Positions 1 through 11,334 of a stretch of DNA of 64,000 nucleotides are shown here, piece after piece. The stretch is from Angiostrongylus vasorum (lineage: Eukaryota; Nematoda; Chromadorea; Rhabditida; Metastrongylidae). Positions within the stretch are counted from its first letter, which is position 1. Every line of letters starts with the position of its first letter. The notes under the pieces are model-generated. The model worked only from the letters and a program-made list of their open reading frames with translations, did not search any database and had not been told where the DNA came from. The stretch is from assembly GCA_018806985.1 (NCBI GenBank), contig JADANN010000312.1:1-64000 (forward strand). The letters run 5' to 3'. Made by a program: the position numbers and the translations under genes.

Positions 1-252
1 AGACATGGCTTTCTATAGATACGTCATTTTTGGTAACATGAAGTAACGTCATTTTGGCGTTCGTCAGTCTTTGGCAGTGCACGTACATCAGGTGGAAATT
101 TTTTCGCAGACAGCACGATCTACTCATCATTTGTCATTCAGCGTCAAGTTAGTTGTGTCGTTCATCATTAAACGAAAAGTTATCTCAAAATTATCATCTA
201 GTAATCATCAGTGACGAGCTAATTTGAAGTTACTTACGAAATATCTTCGAAA

Positions 253-402
253 ATGCTGGGAAGTGTGCAGCGTCCAATGGAGGAGACGCGAAAAGCCGGT
301 GCGGAATTGTACGCAGACCTTACGGTAACCGGAGCTTCTTTCTTTAACGAGCATGTCTTGGAGGAAAGATTAACGTGTGTCTTAACTAGATTAGGATATT
401 GA
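253..402 (+). CDS. Small unrecognised ORF, 49 aa; possible first exon
   Basis: An ATG-initiated frame of 49 codons ends in TGA. The predicted peptide begins MLGSVQRPMEETRKAGAE and is rich in charged residues, with no membrane segment or motif I recognise. It lies outside all the repeat families identified here, and about 250 bases of non-repetitive sequence precede it. A GTAACC inside the frame (near 324) could be a splice donor, so it might be a first exon rather than a whole gene. I see no convincing continuation downstream. It could equally be a chance frame. Confidence 0.2.
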   Translation: MLGSVQRPMEETRKAGAELYADLTVTGASFFNEHVLEERLTCVLTRLGY

Positions 403-1768
403 GAAATATTTCAATTAACATCGTGTTCCTCTTGGTCTGCTTGCTTCCCAAATTATTCACAATCTCTGTCCACTACCCAAAAACACCTCATGACATCAGC
501 GACATAAAGAGTTGATAAAAGCAGGCTATCTCTACGAATCGAATTATCGTGCAAGTGACCAGAAGGCACTCATTACTGAGAAACCCTCGTTCATTGTTTT
601 CATTTCTTGGTTTTTCTTGACAAAGAAAAGAAGCGACTGTTCGAATCTTTCTCAGCGAAAACATTTTTTTCGAACGGATGAATGAAGTGGCAAAACAGCA
701 ACCCAAGTGGAACCTCTATCATAGAGAAGTGATAAAAATGTACCGTCCTTGATTGTGGTACTAGTTCTCAAAGCTCTGGCGATGTCCTGAGCTAAGGAAC
801 CTTTTGGTGTCTTATCAGCAGGAAACGAGTTTAACAAAAATTTTACATTATCAACGTGTGTTTTATTGATTCACGGCTAACGTTGCAGCAAAGATATCGT
901 TCAAGGTTGCACTGCAGCACTTTGAGCCCGTTCTGGGCCTACCGGAGCTCCCATCCTTTCCAGATCAGGGTCTTTGCTCTAGGCTTCTCTGGAAAGTGCT
1001 CTGTACAATCCACAAATACGAGAGAATTTTTGTGATGGAAAGCTGCGAATGCGTTAGCACCAGCTCTGCTAGCATTCCAAGGCGAATGAAGGAAGTGTTC
1101 TGAACTGCACAAGTTTGATAGACGTAATGTCAGGTTATGTAAAAGAAAAAACATGTTGCGTAAAACGTTCTTGTCAGTCGATTGCTCTGAGATGGTTTAA
1201 ATTATCCGCAGCGAGCCGTCGACTTGTTGAGGTAATTTTCATGTTGATAACTTGTCCATCTCTTGTGAAATGGCCAACTATTTCGTAGCAGCAGTTTTAG
1301 GCTTTTTCTCAGAGAACAATAATGTCTCGAGAAGGTTGCATACTACTGTACGTAGAGCAGCAGTGGAAAGCACATAGAAGAGATGTGTGCCTTGCTTACT
1401 AAGAGCACACTCTCATTAGACTTGCGAATTATTTTTTAACGAAGAGCTTAAAACTGATTCTTATAGATAAAAAAGAGATTTGCAGATTAGTGTTAAATAC
1501 TCAGTGATTGGTATTCGTAGTTCGAACAAATAAGGCCTCTAATTTGTTTCATGACAGGAGCAATTATGGAACTGATATCGTTCCACAATTACAACCATTG
1601 GGGTTTCAGGAGCCATCGACTGTGCTCCTTGCCTGTTCAATAACGCCTCATAACCTCATAATTTTTTTTCCTTTCCTCGAACTCAGTGTAGGTAGCGTAA
1701 TTTAAGGATTTCGTAAAACAATACAGCAAGATGTGATAAATTTAAATTTGCCCTATCTATTGTATGAA
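403..1768. other. Unassigned intergenic sequence
   Basis: The only open frames are short (at most about 78 codons) and lie on both strands, with no recognisable domain. I see no repeat shared with the rest of the window. It may hold introns or intergenic DNA of an unseen gene. Confidence 0.5.
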
Positions 1769-2050
1769 GGCAACGTGTGGCGCAGTGGTTGGAGGCGCTC
1801 TGCAACATATACGTGGTATCGATCCCCGTGCTCGTGGCCCAACAAGCTTCCCATTCCTCCGGGGTCGACAAATTGGTGCCAGACTTGCCTGGAAGGATAG
1901 CAGCACTGGTTCGATACATCGGTAGGCCACCGCGAGTAATTGTAAAGGCTAGATATGCATTCAGTCATCTCCAGCGATGCTTAATGAAGTCGAATGAGTG
2001 GCGCATCCCTCAGGAATTTATCAATGCCGAGAGCTTTATGCTTTTTTCAG
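1769..2050 (+). repeat. S1 tRNA-derived SINE, near full length
   Basis: The copy starts with a tRNA-like head: the A-box-like TGGCGCAGTGG, then a B-box-like stretch around ATCGATCCCC about 40 bases later. The body carries the family landmarks GGGGTCGACAAATTGG, GATAGCAGCACTGG and TCGATACATCGGTAGGCC. It closes with GAAGTCGAATG, a GCGCATCCCTCAGG block and the GAGAGCTTTATG tail. These landmarks recur in more than a dozen copies in both orientations. The tRNA-like head and the dispersed distribution imply pol III transcription and LINE-driven mobility; the partner LINE is not established. Confidence 0.85.
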
Positions 2051-2574
2051 CTTTTATTGTATGAAATTGTTCGCACTAACAGTAAGTTTAATGCAACTTG
2101 GGGATCACACTCTAACTACATCATCAAAGGGGCATCTGGTAGTCAAGGATACGTTTTTGTCTCGTGACATTGTCATGGGGGAAAAGACTTTTTGGCGACA
2201 GTGAGGAGATCCTGGATATTCTTCGTGACCTTAAACTGATGCAGTAAATTGTATAAGAAATCCTACTGCATTTTTTGACGGCGGAAAGCTGCTTTAACAG
2301 ATTCACAACAAACGCCGAATGCAGTGAGTTGTTCGAAGAAACGCGCTCTTAGAAAGCGGTTTTCATTTCGCATTAATGTTATTTACTGTTAATTATCGAG
2401 CTGTTGCTGGTAGCAGTCAGTTTTGGTCCACAATGAACGTCGCTCCCATTTTGAACTCGAAAAAAAAATCTATTTGTCTCTTCTGTCACGAGAAGTTGAC
2501 AAGTTCTCAGCTCAAAGGAGAGTGAGCACTTCACGTATTTTCCTCCCCATCCTCTTGACAGCTTCTAATTCCAT

Positions 2575-2865
2575 CTGAGAGTTTTTTGCACTTTATCCAC
2601 CCGGTATTCAGACCTACTGTGCAATCCCAGCACTTTTTGCTCGAATCCTTCCTCGCATCCATCATCCACGAATTTCTTCACAGTTTATGGGATGTTTCGG
2701 GTGCTTCATGAAGACTGATATCGTCACTGTGAATTTCGTTGAATGTTGACCGAAAAGATTCTTGCTCGACTTGAGGGGATGAAAGGATTAGGGAGCTGGT
2801 GTGGGGTCGAATTGGGATCGTGCTTGTGAAGAACAACATCACTACCTCCTGCGCTACCTGCACAC
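2575..2865 (-). repeat. S2 tRNA-derived SINE, degenerate
   Basis: Read on the minus strand it begins GTAGCGCAGGAGGTAGTGAT, an A-box-like tRNA head. A B-box-like AATTCGACCCC follows. The tail contains the family block with CATCCACGAA and TTGCTCGAATCC in plus-strand view. It aligns by eye to the S2 copies at 26570, 40190 and 43125, with many substitutions. Confidence 0.65.
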
Positions 2866-2869
2866 TAAT

Positions 2870-3360
2870 TTTTTATCTGGAAATATCTGAAAATCTGGAA
2901 TACATGACATGAATCGGAATTCTTTTCAGTTGGACGTAGATAAGGTTCATGTCGGTAACATTCCAACCGATCTCATAGATTTAACTCTCAACGGAGCCGG
3001 TATGATTTCTTGCCACTTTTTATTCTGGTTTTTAAATGTCCTGCATATAGGAAAGATTTCAATAAATGTCGAATTAAGCGCAAAACTTGGCCTTCAAGCG
3101 ATTTCTGTGTTTCGACAAATTCGATGGATAACTATTCGATAGGGTCTGATGTAGAGAAGACGTTTCATCTTCCACTGGAGAAACTGGGGTAAGCAAATTA
3201 TCTATTTTCCGATTTCAGCATTAAGATATTTTATGACTCCTCTGACTAATAAAGTCTTTGATGACACCAGACCAGTAGTAGTTTTACTTCCATTATTTCA
3301 ATAGTACCGCTTATTTCTCTTGGTGAAAAATATGTTGTTAAGACGCCTTTTAATTTATAA
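2870..3360. other. Unassigned sequence
   Basis: Only short overlapping frames are present on the plus strand (2909-3192). I recognise no domain or family. Confidence 0.45.
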
Positions 3361-3364
3361 ACTT

Positions 3365-4690
3365 AAAATATTAACAGTGCGGCACTGAACAGCTTTGGCG
3401 ATATTGCGTCGCCCTGTCGAACCACGTTTCCTATAGGTATGGCAATAGATCGATAGAAAAGTCGTATTTTCGTGGTGTAGTTCCTATAATAGTCAGATAG
3501 AGTTCTTATGTAGGATGGGTCCACTCCTTGGTCGATGAGCGCTGAAAGGATTGCATTCGTTTCGACACTGTCAAACGCCTTTTCATAGTCGACAAAGGTT
3601 AGGGACTAGAGGCAGGTGGTATTCCCGACCAACATCGATGACCCTTGACACGGTTTGGATGTGGTCCATGCAACGAAATCCCCGTAGAAATCTTGGTTGC
3701 TCAACAGAGCGTGCTCCACATAATGTCCTCGTTGTACACAGCTATCCTTTTTCCTCGTGCTCGATGACATGAGTTCTTTTCCAGCTTGTGGCTGAATCGA
3801 ATCTTCGCGTGCTGCTGACAGGGAGACCTGCGAGACGGTTTCCATTCTCATTTCTTTCTCCCTAATCCAAAATTTCCGATCCTGTTTTCGCTGTCCTTGG
3901 CCTCTCCTATTCTGGCGTTGAAGTCTCAGACAACAAATTTGTGACATGTTTTATCATTGCGGATGACTTCCTCCAACTGATAGTAGGACGCATTTAATTC
4001 GTACTCATCAGCTGCGTCGGTCGGTGAGTAGCAGTTGTTGATAGTGATCTTCTTATGATGCGACATTTGAAGACGGAGGACGGCTATGCGAGGGGAAAGG
4101 ATCTCGTATGAGTCGACGAGATGGACAATGGACGGGTGGACGACAAAGTCTACGCCGCCGACATTTCGTGACGGGACCTTTTCTCCAGGGATCACAAGGG
4201 TCCCGCTATTTAGTTGGCGCATGTCGGTGTTCTTAATTTTTGTTTCTTGTAGTGCAATCATATGAAATTTGATGCGATTTGCGGCCACAAGAAGGGCGTG
4301 AAGATCGGCGTCTGTGGAGAGTGTTCTGGTATTATACGTGCATAGTAAGAAACAATCTCCATGGCCGGTTCCAATGACGCCCTGCCTAACCCGAGATATT
4401 CTGGTCTCTAACCGGTCGTCTCACCGCCTGATGTCATAGACGGGAGCACCCAGTGTGCGGGGTACTGAGGCTGGCTTATTGCTGGTCGTTCAACTTGGTC
4501 CTTCCTGATGTCCTGACTTAGCCTTGCAAGAGGGCGTATCCAGGTCTTCACCACGATGTGGATCAGAGGGAGGTATATTTTCGGCGACGAATCCTTCGCT
4601 CGCTCGGTCTTCCAACTAGTTGATTCGGAGACGATGTTACAACCGAAATCAGAAACGAAAGTAGGAATGAAAAAAAATAACCGACCGCTC
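3365..4690 (-). mobile_element. RTE-A LINE relic (endonuclease plus start of reverse transcriptase)
   Basis: This non-LTR retrotransposon fragment reads on the minus strand. The AP-endonuclease part (about 4350-3890) shows IALQETK with the metal-binding Glu, then [10 protein letters not shown], and [12 protein letters not shown] with the conserved Asn. GDFNARIG follows in a different frame near 3930-3945, which shows a frameshift. The reverse-transcriptase part resumes at about 3740 and contains FVDYEKAFDSVE (3597-3562), which is RT motif A with its catalytic Asp. It runs into the block before motif B and is lost near 3365. The linker between the two domains is deleted at about 3740-3760. The C-terminal RT, thumb and 3' tail are absent here. 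It is non-autonomous, dead and old enough to carry several stops. Two further RTE-A copies in the window supply the missing portions. Confidence 0.88.
3926..4288 (-). pseudogene. RTE-A endonuclease domain fragment (120 codons open)
   Basis: This is the longest open stretch of the 3.4-4.7 kb RTE relic. It encodes the N-terminal endonuclease of the ORF2-like polyprotein, which nicks target DNA to prime reverse transcription. The metal-coordinating Glu of the LQETK motif sits about 15 residues in. The [12 protein letters not shown] block lies near residues 84-95. The open frame ends at the shift just before GDFNARIG. The methionine is internal to the ancestral protein, whose reading continues upstream as a [10 protein letters not shown] block at about 4305-4345. 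No function is expected. Confidence 0.85.
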
Positions 4691-4699
4691 AAGGACGAT

Positions 4700-5590
4700 G
4701 TACAAGGTGAACCTAGTTAGAAATACTTTTTTGCAATCTCTTGGAATACTTGAGCCTTGGCAATCATACTGTGTTTGGGACGCATTGTAGAAACCAGACT
4801 ATTAATTTTGACTTGTAAATTGCCAACAATTCAAAGGCTTGACTTTGAAAAATGTGATATAAAAGACTGTTGCGAAATTTAAAAGAAATCCAGCGTTCGA
4901 ATCGTTAAAGGCCAGCTATGGTCGTTAAGAGACTGTTTCAGTTGTTACATGGAATGATTTCAGAGAAGGCTATCGAATTCGAGATATGCCTTTTGCCGCC
5001 GGGGAGAGCATCGCCTGGCTGATCTACAATTTACAAAGCTCATCGGTAAATCAGCGAAATTTCTTTTTCACATCTAGGGCAAGCAGCCCAGTTTCGTGTG
5101 GACCGCGCATTTAATCGACCCTCATTTTTTTCGTAGCACTCTCCGCCCATTGAAGTCTACTCACTCTGTTCAGTTTGCTTCTCTCCTTCATTTTCGATCG
5201 GTAAATTTTATTCTCATCTACAGTAGTTCTTATGATACTATACGAGTAAAACTGGTACTTGACCGAGGCTAGAATCACGTGGGCTGTGGAAGCATCTTAG
5301 TAACTCCTTATGTAATACTCTTTCACCTTTACACGGCTCTCACCAGCAGTCTCTGTGGCTTGACAGACTTCTCTGTCTATTATTACACTAACCCAGGCTA
5401 GAAAGATAGCTTCTTTCTACTGCTTATTGTAGAGAATCACTTTCCTTTTCGAACACGTGACTACTGGTCCGCTTTTTGACTCGCTATCGAGTATGTACAA
5501 AAAGCACACCAGGAGACCGAAGTTGAGGCTGAAGTACGAACATCAGTTAATGTCGGGAGATCTATCTCAGCGTCGCCAACGTAAAATAGA
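4700..5590. other. Unassigned sequence
   Basis: I see no open frame of note, no recognisable protein similarity and no shared repeat. It separates an RTE relic from an S1 SINE. Confidence 0.45.
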
Positions 5591-5593
5591 AAG

Positions 5594-5872
5594 GATAAAG
5601 CTGTCGGCGTTGATCAATTCTTGAGTGATGCGCCATGCATTCGACTTCATTAAGCATCGCTTGGAGGTGATTGAATGCATATGTGGACTTTACAATGACT
5701 CGCGGTGGCCTACCGATGTATCGAGCCAGTGCTGCTATTCATTCTCCCAGATGAGTCTGGTAGCAATTTGCCTACCCAAAAGGGATGGAAGGCTTGGTAG
5801 GCTACGGGCTCGGGGATAGATTCCACGTATGTGTTGCAGCGCGCCTCCGATCACTGCGCCACACGGGTCCGC
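5594..5872 (-). repeat. S1 SINE, near full length
   Basis: This is the minus-strand copy. The plus strand shows the tail (TCGGCGTTGATCAATT), then GTGATGCGCCATGCATTCGA. The CGATGTATCGAGCCAGTGCT block follows. The complement of the A-box head (CACTGCGCCACACG) is at the right-hand end. Confidence 0.82.
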
Positions 5873-5874
5873 AA

Positions 5875-7138
5875 CGTATGGCTGAAAATTGGCTTACCCC
5901 AAAAACTAATTGTTGCGAATTGAGAAAAAATGTGGGGCTGTTTCAGTGCGAGGCTAAATTTTTTTCAGCTCGATTTGCTGTTAGGGGCCATACATTGTCC
6001 CATTTATCCTAGGAAGCTTATAGCACGGAATATTCTACAAAAAATACCAAATCTTTGTCAAAGAGTCCATGATTAGGAAGCAGCTGTCAAACCAGGACTG
6101 CGAATTCAATGTGAGCTGTTGGAAAGCCTTACAATTCTGATGTGCAAAAAAAACTGCAAGTCGGTGGGGTATGAAAAGGAAACCATAAAGCCTAAGTCAC
6201 TTAGTGAAAATAATTTCCATGTGTTAATGTCTGGAACGGCTTTCGCTGAACTACGGCCGTGTTCCAATTCTTGGAAGAAAACTTGTGAAATTTGTCGTTT
6301 TGATGCCTTAATTGTTTTCTTTTTTTGATACCGCAAAGGTTTCTTTCTTATGAGGTCTAAAAGCACTACACTGTTACAGACGAAAACCACTGACACTACT
6401 ATTTGCAAAGAATGATTTTTTTATGTGAGTATCGACACCCTCCCTTAAGCTATTTATGATAGTTTGGGTCACGCCGTACGAATGGAAATTTTGTCAACTC
6501 TAAATTTAGCTTGAACTCATCACAAACTCATCTCTCAGTCCACACTAAACTCTGCTGGTTGAAATAGAAACCGCTAAAATGCGGGGATCTTTGCCAGTAA
6601 GGCAATTACTTCATGGGACCACGATGGAGCAAAGAACTTGACAAATAACTTTAGAATGCTAGGATGGAATCTATTTCATACATTTATCAGCCTCCCAACT
6701 CAAATTAGCAGCTATCAAAAAATTCGAAAGCGATGGTCAATCTGTTATAGGGAAATTATAACCATATCAGCTTCAAATACTTCCAGTACTATCGAGCATG
6801 TGTGTTGATGAATAACAAATCTGTGGAAATGATACTGAAGGAAAGCAGAAGAGTGACCGAAACACCGTGGAAGCAGTACATGTTTGACGTAAGTATAATT
6901 GGTTGACTAGCCAATTTTTTTTAAGAATAGCTCTAGTACTGCACTAAGTAAAGTGGAAACCAAAGCCGATGGGCACTTTACTCACTAGGAAATTTATTGG
7001 TGCTCTGCTGTGGAGAAAAAACCTGATGAAAGTGAACTTTTACAACAGGTAACACCATGCATAATACTCTATATACATTCTTTAAATCTAAAGGCAACTA
7101 TGAAATCTGAGAAAGTTGAAGCTGGATCTGAAGCTTAT
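5875..7138. other. Unassigned sequence
   Basis: Frames reach at most 100 codons (minus strand, 6106-6408) and overlap on opposite strands. None resembles a known protein and no repeat family is seen. Confidence 0.45.
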
Positions 7139-7205
7139 CAAAGAAAGAATACATGTTGATTGGTAATACCGAGGTTAAAGGAAAGTCAGTTCTGAAATAT
7201 GAAAT
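7139..7205 (+). repeat. Family P fragment (unit start)
   Basis: It contains AGAATACATGTTGATTGG and then CCGAGGTTAAAGGAAAGTC, the conserved left end of the P repeat units seen at 20745, 31300 and 49700. The rest of the unit, including the ribozyme-like core, is absent. Confidence 0.6.
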
Positions 7206-8155
7206 CTGAATCCCAAAAAAGACTTCTATGATGATTTCGAAATTAAAAAAGCTAAGAGCAAGCTACATCGTCGAAGATTTGAAGCTTCTTATGCGTACGG
7301 TGTGTGGGGTTATTGTGGAGCCTGGTGGCGGCTACATGATATATAGGTAGTGGAACACTACGTTTATTACTGTGATTAAAGTTGTCGAATAATTTGTTTG
7401 TAAAAGATCTTCTATCAATGCATCCGGCTGTGATTTCTCTCATTTCCTCAACGAGAAAATGGACAAAATGGATTGTGGGACGAAAATTAAGATCGGAATT
7501 AGCTAGAATAGAAAGGATAACGCCGAATATAAAGACTCGTTCCCTCCAGAGAGCACGTCAACACTCAAAGGCAGAACTATGGGATTTCCTATGTGTTCCA
7601 CTTTTGAGCTTGCAAAACTGCAATTAAAAAACGCGATCCATCAAAGCTTTTATTTACTTCATGTTATCGAAAAATTACTGTGGTGCGAAAAGCTAGAAAG
7701 AGAATCTTAAGATTGCTAGGAAAAAATGATTATTGGACGTTGTGAGTTGGGAACAGAAAAAAAGTAAAAATAGAGGGAAAGAAGAGAGAGAGGGAGAAAG
7801 AAGAAAGGTTGAAAGAAAAGCCCTTTTTCAGCTTTGCAGTGGGCTACCTGGAAAGATGTCCAGCATTTACAAATCCGGAATGTATTGTGGTGCCATGAAA
7901 GTAGAAAACTTCTACATTAATTTCGAGGCTGGAATTGTTAGACTGTATAAGATTTGCTTCACTACACTCGACTTTCTCATTTACATAAATATGTGGTGTT
8001 GTGTATGACGTTTGAGATCGTCATTTCAGCATCGCGAGTCAAACCATCGAATCGAACTAGTTTTTCCTAAAGGAATTACTGGATACCGTAACCTCATGTT
8101 TTATAACGCAATTCAATCGTACGTGTTCTACTATCTTTTCTTCACTTTCATTCCT
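7206..8155. other. Unassigned sequence with a purine tract
   Basis: The only notable structure is a purine-rich run at about 7748-7822 on the plus strand (A/G with few interruptions). It accounts for the Lys/Glu/Arg-rich frame translated across it. No recognisable protein is encoded. Confidence 0.45.
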
Positions 8156-8159
8156 AAAT

Positions 8160-8562
8160 ACTTACTTGGAGACTTGGACGACCGGTCCCCACTGGTTGTG
8201 CGGCCCCCAGCACAATCTCCATTTTTTCGCAGTCTTGCTTGTTTAGCTATTGTATTTCCCTGGAGTCCCGAGACCAGCCTAGCCAAAGTATACCCCAGGT
8301 CGTCACCGCCGCAGGCAGTCGCAGCCTTTGTGGATCAAAGAGGGAGATTTGCCAGCATTTGACTAGTTTAATACCAGGACGGTGGTCGATCCTGGTATTG
8401 GCTAATTCTCAGCTAGGGTTCCTAATAGAAAAGTAGGACTCACTCTCAGCTTGGGGAGACCCTTGCGGGGGGGGACGAATCACCTCGCTGTACATCGCAC
8501 TCCGACACCCAGCAACACCTCCTAGCCACGATGACGCACTAAACCGCTAGGAGAGACTTAAT
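8160..8562 (-). repeat. S3 RTE-tailed SINE-like repeat
   Basis: This minus-strand copy has its 3' end at about 8160. The plus strand shows ACTTACTTGG, then GGACGACCGGTCCCC, then CCCCAGCACAATCTCC, a block shared with the 3' end of the RTE-A LINE at about 22040. The S3-specific body follows, with GCAGGCAGTCGCAGCC, GTGGATCAAAGAGGGAG and TACCAGGACGGTGG. The 5' head sits near 8500-8560 (complement of AGCGGTTTAGTGCG...). Copies also lie at 12945, 15685, 21172 and 62075. Confidence 0.75.
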
Positions 8563-8639
8563 CCCAGTACCAAAGGAGATAATAATGGAGCTGAATGTGA
8601 AGCAAGGTGGGATTGTGGGCAGGCTGGTCTTTTCGACGA

Positions 8640-10893
8640 ACTTCAGAATCAAAAAACAGATGCTTAAGGCGTACTGCGGACCGGTATCTTTGAGATGATT
8701 TGTCGTGCGAGCTTCATCGTTGTGGATCGTGTTCGTCTTTGGCCAATAATAATCTCGGTAAAAAGTCGAACAGTAACAAGAATCTCCTGTTACCTGGTAA
8801 TCATGCTGTTATCGTCGACGCTGTGGCACTGATGTGTTTCGTCGGCACCTTCGATTTCGATCTCTTTCAAAAACATTATTATAACTCAAAAGTTTGGGAA
8901 TTTGTTAAGCAAAAAATCTGTCCATACTTTCCACACTGCCCATTTTCTGTGCTCATGAGCGAGTTTCACCACAGGACATTCGTACGTCCTGAAGCAGGTC
9001 CCACTGATGTTCAGAGACATGAGCAACTTCTATGTATCCTAAAGGATGCAGAGTTTTTAAGAAGTGTGAGCTGCTTGATAGTATGCCTGCTTATGACACT
9101 TCTACTGTTGATGCCAAAATATTTTATGAAAACTATCTCTCTTACAACTGCTTCACCATTGCTAGAGGTATACCTTAAGGAACGATTAAGAAGGGAGCCT
9201 TCTCCGTACCTCGTGAGAATTATCGCGAAGCACATGTGTTGGTATCCAAGTAAAATGACCCCACTGTTTGTACAACGTTTGGACTGTAACAGAACTGTTG
9301 AAGGTGATATTGTTGCTGTTCAGTTGTTTCCTTAAAATTACTGGACAATTCCTGAAAAAATATATAGTAGTAATGGAAATAATGGAAGGAAACTGGCGGC
9401 CTTACTGTGGTGTTCTGATGCGTAGCCAACTGAAGAACGCTCGTCGTCATCTGTTTTGTCCCAGTCGCCTAATTCCACGAATCCGGATAGAAACTGAACA
9501 GGCTGATATTCTGGAGAATCAGCGTATTGTGGTAAGCATCGATCAGTGGCCACGTGATAGTTCCTATCCACTTGGACACTATGTGAGAGCGCTTGGGAAA
9601 ATTGGCGCTCGGGAGATTGAAAATGAAGCGCTTTTCTCAAAACATGGCATTCCACATGCGCCGTTTTCGGATGCTGTTCTTGACTGCTTGCCAGGTCAGA
9701 ATTGGAAACCTAATTTGCAACCACTTCAAGTTGATTTGCGGCATCTTACAGTTTGTGGATCCACTAGGTTGTACTGACATCGATGACGCACTTCACTGTA
9801 GACCAATCGATAATGATTTATTGGAGGTGGGTGTACACATAGCAGATGTGACTCACTTTGTTCGGAGTGGGACAGCGATTGATGAAGAGGCTGCGACTAG
9901 AGGAAAGACTGTTTATTTGTGCGATCGAAGAATTGATATACTGCCAGCTTTTCTGAGTAGCAACCTGTGTTCATTAAAAGTAGCTAAAGAGCGCTGTTTG
10001 GTATATACAAAGACAAGCAATGCAGAAATTTTGAACACAAAGTACCACAAATCGCCGATTTGCTCTAACGTGGCATCGACTTATGAGAAGACTCAGGAGT
10101 TCATCGATGATCCTAATTCAAATAATGACGTTACGGTCTCCTTCCGCGCTTTAATGAAGTTATCAAAGATTCTGAACCGGAGAAGAATGGCGAACGGTGC
10201 ATTGACGCTTGCTTCATAGGAGGCGCGATTTTACATGCATTGGCGAACGGTTCCTCCTAAAGCAGTTCAAGAAGAAAAACACTTTAAACGTTTGTTCAAT
10301 GGCGTCTTCGTATAGATTAAATTCTCAATTTGCTGCACACCAATTCCATCCTCTTCAGAACATCCCTCACTTGACAACACCAATTCGCCATTGTTCCCAT
10401 TCAAAAGCTACTGCTCTTCAGATTAAATCTAGTCGTTGTCTTCAATAAGCACTTTTCGAACTGTCATCTTTCTAAGTTACGCTATAACCTAAAAAAACGC
10501 ACTAAAATTTGTGTCGAAGCTATTGAAATCTATGAGTTGCTGCTTCCACGATTCATAACAAATTCGACCGAACTGGCCCACAGAAAGATCTTTAAGAGGT
10601 GAAAAAAGCGCTGTTCGCAAGCAGAAATTAATCTTGAAATATGCATTGTCTCCAAGGTGAACACTGCTTTCACACGAAATCCAGCACTAGTAGTAAAATA
10701 TGTTCTTCAGTACATTTATACACGAAATATTCGTTTCAGCAAGAGGATTCCTGTTGATAGCGGCTACTTCACCACAATGGCTCCAGAAGTGACGTGGACT
10801 CGCCTACTCACGCCTGATTCTGTTATGTACACTATAGGTCATATTCTACAAGCCGTACTCGGATGTGATTCCCATCTTTCACTGAAAGGTTGA
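8640..10893 (+). pseudogene. dis-3 (pseudogene): DIS3/Rrp44 exosome ribonuclease pseudogene (probable retrocopy)
   Basis: Translated segments match, in order, the eukaryotic exosome 3'-5' exonuclease and endonuclease DIS3. The zinc-site and PIN region spans about 8695-9060 (CGSCSS, LLPGNHAVIVDA, NIIITQ, EFHHRTFVRPE). A cold-shock segment follows (9190-9330: FSVPRENYREAHVLV, then EGDIVAVQLFP). The next segment is 9378-9690 (GNWRPYCGVL, RRHLFCPSRLIPRIRIE, DQWPRDSSYPLGHYVR). The RNB catalytic domain follows (9755-10220: VDPLGCTDIDDALHC, EVGVHIADVTHFVR, LSSNLCSLK, NGALTLAS). A decayed later RNB part lies at about 10600-10890 (GHILQAVLGCD). The four Asp of the DxxGxxDIDD box remain at 9758-9787. 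Frame changes occur near 8873, 9177, 9250 and 9755, and stops interrupt at about 9177, 9248, 9333 and 10217. The distance from the zinc site to the RNB region (about 1.5 kb) fits the spliced coding length, so no introns are apparent. It is non-functional as read. Confidence 0.85.
9593..10219 (+). pseudogene. dis-3 (pseudogene): Longest open part of the DIS3 relic: RNB catalytic core
   Basis: This is a 208-codon open frame, but only its part from about 9750 is the DIS3 frame. The first 50 codons are an out-of-frame reading of the preceding segment, whose correct frame (LQVDLRHLTVC) ends at the shift near 9755. The true part carries the Mg-binding DIDD cluster (9776-9787), GVHIADVTHF, RIDILPAFLSSNLCSLK, NAEILNTKYHKS and RRRMANGALTL. 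A TAG replaces the residue before the E-x-R-F continuation, which goes on as EARFYMH at 10220. This is the best place to align the relic to a functional parent copy. Confidence 0.83.
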
Positions 10894-11049
10894 TATCTTC
10901 TACTTTTTTTAAATGTAACTTTCGACTTTTCGCTAATTTCGACGCTGACCCTTCTTCCTCAAGACGACAAATCCTAATTTTACACCGTTCTGAACTCCCT
11001 AGAAGTGCACAAACTCTGCTACCGTTTTTTAAAAAGTATTTACAAATAT

Positions 11050-11330
11050 AAAGGATAAAGGATAACGCGCTTGGCGTTAATCAGTCCTTTAGCGATGCGC
11101 CATGCATTCGACTTCATTAAGCATCGCTTGGAGGTGAGTGACTGCATATTTGGCCTTTACAATGACTCGTGGTGGCCTATCGATGTATCGAGCCAGTGCT
11201 ACCATTCTCCCAGACAATGCTGTGGCAATTTGCCGACTGCGAAGGGATGGAGGGCTTGACTGGTGGTGGGCGCAGGAATTAATCCCGTGTGTATTGCAGT
11301 TCTCCTTCGACACTTGAACCACACACACCT
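11050..11330 (-). repeat. S1 SINE, degenerate head
   Basis: This minus-strand copy has the tail block TTGGCGTTAATCAGTCC, GATGCGCCATGCATTCGA and CGATGTATCGAGCCAGTGCT. The A-box end is mutated (TTGAACCACACACACC in place of the usual CACTGCGCCACACG). It follows the DIS3 relic by about 150 bases. Confidence 0.78.
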
Positions 11331-11334
11331 GTTT

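Noticed and set aside
1769..2050. tRNA gene at the SINE heads (A-box and B-box present)
   Set aside because: The boxes are present, but the sequence does not fold into a full cloverleaf with acceptor stem and anticodon arm, and the unit continues into a repeated body. These are SINE promoters, not tRNA genes.
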